A DNA stretch of 64,000 nucleotides from assembly GCF_900167255.1 (NCBI RefSeq), contig NZ_FUYB01000017.1, positions 34,433 to 98,432 of the forward strand, written 5' to 3'. Positions 60,937 to 64,000 of the stretch are shown here, one piece after another. The stretch comes from Thiothrix eikelboomii. GTDB taxonomy: Bacteria; Pseudomonadota; Gammaproteobacteria; Thiotrichales; Thiotrichaceae. A model generated the notes under the pieces. That model saw nothing but the letters and a program-made list of their open reading frames with translations. It was not told the DNA's origin and searched no databases. Each line of letters begins with the position of its first letter. The stretch's first letter is position 1. The translations under genes were made by a program, and so were the position numbers.

Positions 60937-60960
60937 GGGTAATTCAAGTGTGGATTACCC
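60937..60960 (+). terminator. Hairpin after maeB
   Basis: A 7-base inverted repeat (GGGTAAT at 60937-60943, ATTACCC at 60954-60960) with a 10-base loop lies 28 bases after the maeB stop. It has no T tract and is only a moderate candidate terminator. The gap onwards to 61096 also holds a spaced inverted pair AGTCGTT/AACGACT (about 60962 and 61009), with no gene I can support. Confidence 0.4.
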
Positions 60961-61096
60961 CAGTCGTTGAGTCAATAAGGCCGCAGAGACACTGGGATAC
61001 TGGGCTTTAACGACTTGAATAATGGGCAAACTTGAATCCTAAGCCATTCTAGCCCATGCTTAGTGCTTATCGTGATTGCTGAATAAAGAGTTCGAT

Positions 61097-62149
61097 ATGA
61101 CTGCCAAAACACCGAGCGTTCCGTTAATTAAAATTCCGATTACTGCACAGGTTGAATCATTGCGCCCGCATTATACACCTGAGCAAAAACTAGTAATCAA
61201 AGCCAAGATTGCTGAAAAGCTCAAAGAGCAAGATGCGGTCTTGATTGCGCACTATTATGTTGATCGGGATCTGCAAGAATTAGCTGAAGCCACCGGCGGC
61301 TATGTTTCTGATTCATTAGATATGGCGCGGTTCGGCCATGAGCATCCGGCCAAGACTTTGATCGTTGCCGGGGTACGCTTCATGGGGGAGACTGCCAAGA
61401 TTCTCAATCCCGAAAAGCGCGTGCTGATGCCTACCTTAGAGGCTGAATGCTCTTTGGATTTAGAATGCCCCGCCGCTTCATTTTATCAATTCTGTGATCA
61501 ACATCCTGAGCGCACAGTGGTGGTCTATTCCAATACCAGTGCAGCTGTTAAAGCCCGCGCTGATTATGTGGTCACTTCAAGCATTGCGGTTGAGCTAATT
61601 TCTTGGCTGGATGAGCAAGGCAAAAAAATCCTTTGGGCACCAGATCGGCATTTAGGTCGCTATATTCAGCAAGTTACGGGCGCGGATATGTTGCTTTGGC
61701 AAGGTGCTTGTATCGTCCATGATGAATTTAAGCATTTAGCATTGGCTGAACTAAAAGAAAAATACCCTGAAGCGGGGGTATTGGTTCATCCTGAATCACC
61801 TGAAAAAGTCATTCAGCTCGCCGATGCCGTCGGCTCAACCACGCAACTCATTAAAGCCGCCCAAACCTTACCGCATCCGCGCTTTATCGTCGCGACCGAT
61901 AGCGGTATTTTCTACAAGATGCAACAAGCCGCGCCGGATAAAGAGTTTATCGCCGCCCCAACTATGGGCGAGGGTGCGACTTGTAAGAGCTGCGCCCATT
62001 GCCCGTGGATGGCTATGAATGGCCTGCATAATCTATTGCAAGTTTTAGAAACGGGTAAAAATGAAATCTTCGTGGAGGAGGCAATTCGGGTGAAGGCTTT
62101 GCGCTCCACCCAACGGATGCTCGATTTCGCCAAATTGCGCCGTAGCTAA
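61097..62149 (+). CDS. nadA: Quinolinate synthase
   Basis: NadA condenses iminoaspartate with dihydroxyacetone phosphate to quinolinate in NAD synthesis, using a [4Fe-4S] cluster. Cluster cysteines are seen in [24 protein letters not shown] and [17 protein letters not shown]. Substrate motifs include [21 protein letters not shown]. The ATG at 61097 with AAGAG upstream gives 350 residues; a TTG at 61076 is less likely. It converges with thiO. Confidence 0.97.
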   Translation: MTAKTPSVPLIKIPITAQVESLRPHYTPEQKLVIKAKIAEKLKEQDAVLIAHYYVDRDLQELAEATGGYVSDSLDMARFGHEHPAKTLIVAGVRFMGETAKILNPEKRVLMPTLEAECSLDLECPAASFYQFCDQHPERTVVVYSNTSAAVKARADYVVTSSIAVELISWLDEQGKKILWAPDRHLGRYIQQVTGADMLLWQGACIVHDEFKHLALAELKEKYPEAGVLVHPESPEKVIQLADAVGSTTQLIKAAQTLPHPRFIVATDSGIFYKMQQAAPDKEFIAAPTMGEGATCKSCAHCPWMAMNGLHNLLQVLETGKNEIFVEEAIRVKALRSTQRMLDFAKLRRS

Positions 62150-62152
62150 GCT

Positions 62153-63193
62153 TTAAGCGAGTACTTGGGCCATTAAAGCCCGTACTGAACCTAAGCCAGT
62201 AGCAACGCCATTACTGCCGTGGCCTGCATTAATATAGAGGCCACGAATCGTCGGGTGTTCCCCCATAAACGGCTCATCATTTTCCGAGAAGGATAATAAG
62301 CTACTCCAATGATTATGAATGGGTAGCTCAGCTAGCTCTGGCATTAATTCGCAAGCCACTCGGCGCAATTCCTGCTGGGCTTGTTCGCTCAAGGTTTTTT
62401 CCAGACCTTGAGAAGAAAACACCGAACCGCAGACAATGCGGCCATCTTTGCGTGGAATCAGATAATACTGCTGATGCACAATCATCCGTTGCAGACTACG
62501 CTTGGATGTGCGAAACATAATCGACTCCGCCAATTGCGGGCGCAGCTGCAAGGGGCTAGCTTGTACTTCAGCAAAAGCACTTGTCCATGCCCCTGCGGTC
62601 AGAATCACCTTGTGTGCTTTAAATAAATCATTGCCAAGATAAATCCCGCCGATTTGCCCATTCACACTATGTAACTGGCGCACGGCTTGATGCTGACTGA
62701 CTAAAATCGGGCGCATCCGCAAGGCAGCACGCACAGCTGCATTCAAGCGGGGGCTACGAACTTGAGCGGTTTGAGGAAAATATAAAGCTTGCCCAAACTG
62801 GGAGTTAAGCTGTGGCTCGCACTGCGTTAAACTCGCGCCTTCCAAAATCTGTAGGGGATAATCCCAGATCTTAGCCCATTCTTGAGCTGCTTGATGCTGA
62901 CTCGTATCCGTAATCAGCAAACCCGAGTTGAGCCACTGCGGATCAATATTAGTTTCTTGATAAAGGCGCTCACACAAAGCCGGATAATGCTTTTGGCTGT
63001 CTTTGACTAAGGCACTCACCACTGGGCTAGCCTGCCAAGGATATAAAGGGGTGATTAAGCCCCCACCGGCCCAAGACGATTCACGACCTAATTCATTCTG
63101 GTCGACCAACATAATATTCAGCCCTGCATCATGCAGGAATAAGGCGGTTAGCATGCCTTTGAGGCCGCCGCCTACAATGATGACATCTTTCAT
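62153..63193 (-). CDS. thiO: FAD-dependent glycine oxidase ThiO-like
   Basis: ThiO oxidises glycine to dehydroglycine for the thiazole of thiamine. The 346-residue protein has the FAD-binding start DVIIVGGGLKGMLTALFL and the ThiO-typical line ESSWAGGGLITPLYPW. The C-terminal FAD site is INAGHGSNGVATGLGSV. The DAO-family fold is clear; substrate is inferred from the SSWAGGG motif. No other thi gene is nearby. A short intergenic of 57 bases separates it from the next gene. Confidence 0.88.
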   Translation of the reverse strand: MKDVIIVGGGLKGMLTALFLHDAGLNIMLVDQNELGRESSWAGGGLITPLYPWQASPVVSALVKDSQKHYPALCERLYQETNIDPQWLNSGLLITDTSQHQAAQEWAKIWDYPLQILEGASLTQCEPQLNSQFGQALYFPQTAQVRSPRLNAAVRAALRMRPILVSQHQAVRQLHSVNGQIGGIYLGNDLFKAHKVILTAGAWTSAFAEVQASPLQLRPQLAESIMFRTSKRSLQRMIVHQQYYLIPRKDGRIVCGSVFSSQGLEKTLSEQAQQELRRVACELMPELAELPIHNHWSSLLSFSENDEPFMGEHPTIRGLYINAGHGSNGVATGLGSVRALMAQVLA

Positions 63194-63250
63194 GCAATTC
63201 CTTCGGGGTTGACTGCGCTGCAGTATACCAGCCCCAAAGCCACGATTTGA

Positions 63251-63673
63251 TTAAAACAGTTTGAACGGATGATCACGAGTTTGATCTTTGGGTGTACCTG
63301 TATTGGTGAATAAGCTCGGATCAGGCATCCCTGATTGATTCACTGGCGGGGTTGCCGCAACCGTCGTGCCATCGGGTGCAATGACCGTCGCGCCAGCACT
63401 TGCAGTTGTAGCCGTTGCGCGTTTGCCTAAGCCAAAAATATCAACCGCATTATCATGATTCTGCTCAGATAAATTCTGAACCTGAGTAAACAAAGCCGGA
63501 TCTGGCATCGGATCAGGTTGTTTGACGGTCGTAGTCGGCGCAATAGCCGTCAGTGCTTGACTGGGGCCACCGACATTAAAAAAGGTCTGATCAATCGTGG
63601 TCAGCGTCTCGGCTTGAGCCAACGCACTAGCACAGCCAATCCACACTGTAGACAAAAGCAAAAGTTTATACAT
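63251..63673 (-). CDS. Small secreted protein with duplicated PDPxLFT motif, unknown
   Basis: This 140-residue protein has a signal peptide (about 1-22, ending ALAQAE) and no recognised domain. The mature part contains the motif PMPDPALFTQVQ (about 55-66) and again GMPDPSLFTNTG (about 115-126). Thr/Ala-rich low-complexity spacers lie between them, and each motif copy is followed by a polar stretch (NLSEQNHDNAVDIFGLGKRA; PKDQTRDHPFKLF). It is probably mostly disordered and periplasmic. The function is unknown. Confidence 0.55.
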   Translation of the reverse strand: MYKLLLLSTVWIGCASALAQAETLTTIDQTFFNVGGPSQALTAIAPTTTVKQPDPMPDPALFTQVQNLSEQNHDNAVDIFGLGKRATATTASAGATVIAPDGTTVAATPPVNQSGMPDPSLFTNTGTPKDQTRDHPFKLF

Positions 63674-63741
63674 GGATGCTTACCTATCAAGCTAAACAGG
63701 GCGAAACGCCAATGACTTTAGTATACCGAGGAATCAGACCA

Positions 63742-63807
63742 ACCGCCTATAAGCTTATGCGCGAGCTTTAGCTTCAGGCGGTGCTTTTGACATCCTCCAG
63801 TTGGAGG
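63742..63807 (-). repeat. Solo IS605-like right-end fragment and structured inverted repeats
   Basis: The 12-base sequence TTGACATCCTCC at 63787-63798 is identical to the right end of the tnpB element at 33007-33018. It forms a hairpin with GGAGG at 63803-63807. Just beside it, ACCGCCT (63742-63748) pairs with AGGCGGT (63776-63782), enclosing AAGCTT/AGCT text that can extend the stem. No transposase ORF is nearby. It looks like a solo or remnant end of a related element, or the guide-RNA scaffold of one. Confidence 0.5.
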
Positions 63808-63855
63808 CTTTTGGAAAAAATCGCCACTCTTATGGCTTAATTTGTGTAGATCGTG

Positions 63856-63889
63856 ATCAATAAAAAAATTCTATCACCTTTTTATTGAT
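63856..63889 (-). terminator. A/T-rich hairpin at the distal end of the CRISPR array
   Basis: A perfect 11-base inverted repeat (ATCAATAAAAA at 63856-63866, TTTTTATTGAT at 63879-63889) with a 12-base loop ends 4 bases before the first CRISPR repeat. If the array is transcribed leftward, as the degenerate terminal repeat suggests, this is well placed to terminate it. The arms are T-rich on both strands, so it would also work as a terminator in the other direction. Confidence 0.55.
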
Positions 63890-63893
63890 TTCA

Positions 63894-64000
63894 AGACGAT
63901 ACTCTTCTCAAACAGGGAAACATTCAAACGGTATGAAAGTGATTGCACTCGTTTTTATTGCCGCGTCTTAATCCCTTCTCAAACAGGGAAACATTCAAAC
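63894..64000 (-). CRISPR. Leader-distal end of a CRISPR array (2 repeats, 1 spacer visible)
   Basis: Two copies of a 36-base repeat are visible, at 63894-63929 and 63965-64000, with a unique 35-base spacer between (63930-63964). The last 26 bases are identical (from CTTCTCAAAC to CATTCAAAC). The first 10 bases of the left copy are degenerate, whereas the right copy begins GTCTTAATCC. The repeat holds a short palindrome (CCCT...AGGG). A degenerate end repeat marks the leader-distal end, so the leader and most spacers should lie to the right, outside the window, with leftward transcription. Length and sequence suggest a class 1 (type I or III) system; no cas gene is in view. Confidence 0.8.

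Noticed and set aside
60962..61040. Minus-strand frame of about 22 codons between maeB and nadA
   Set aside because: It begins with TTG, has no convincing ribosome binding site and no neighbour to support it. The region is better explained as untranslated with inverted repeats.

Overview
The window is chromosomal DNA from a gammaproteobacterium, taken across its replication origin. The gene order rpmH-rnpA-yidC-mnmE leftward and dnaA-dnaN-recF-gyrB rightward, with DnaA boxes at both ends of dnaA, is the classic origin region. Aerobic heme synthesis (hemF), class I polyhydroxyalkanoate synthase, a DabA-type inorganic-carbon uptake protein, biosynthetic arginine decarboxylase and a Pseudomonas-like tonB-yqgE-ruvX-pyrR-pyrB-pyrX cluster fit a metabolically versatile, possibly sulfur-oxidising or autotrophic gammaproteobacterium. 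A Thiothrix-like member of the Thiotrichales is my best guess, at low confidence. Coding density is high and base composition looks moderate. I saw no rRNA or tRNA gene.

Layout. 0-13 kb: an IalB-family secreted protein, then the origin region and oligopeptidase A. 13-18 kb: a FixH-like protein, a repeat-containing secreted protein, gamma carbonic anhydrase, YcgL, a membrane protein and speA. 18-27 kb: phaC, a thioesterase, an orphan dabA, two unknown proteins and uup. 27-30 kb: a translationally coupled pair made of an IPTL-CTERM surface protein and a secreted trypsin-like protease with dockerin-like repeats. 30-36 kb: rnd, hisB and hisH, with an IS605-type element (tnpB plus a tnpA remnant) inserted exactly at the hisH stop codon, then a DUF1840 protein and an RlmI-type methyltransferase. 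36-42 kb: an AEC transporter, hemF, a DUF3149 peptide, a sigma / anti-sigma / subtilase operon, and fbp. 42-49 kb: ribF, trmL and the pyrimidine/tonB cluster. 49-58 kb: a lipase, a HAD phosphatase, relA, an orphan gspC, a nucleotide-sugar epimerase, purC, purE, purK and a methyltransferase. 58-64 kb: a GlsB-like protein, maeB, nadA, thiO, a small secreted protein, and finally the leader-distal end of a CRISPR array running off the right edge. No cas gene is inside the window.

How the genes fit together. Most are housekeeping: replication, tRNA modification and ribosome assembly, purine, pyrimidine, histidine, NAD and thiamine synthesis, the stringent response, and C3/C4 and storage carbon metabolism. 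Three places look like specialised systems. The first is the ECF sigma / membrane anti-sigma / S8 protease operon, in which the anti-sigma periplasmic domain resembles a protease prodomain. The second is the cohesin-like plus dockerin-like surface pair. The third is the mobile and defence-related DNA: a TnpB element with a non-canonical active site, a solo fragment resembling its right end, and the CRISPR terminus next to that fragment. All functional statements are read from motifs and gene order; no database search was run.
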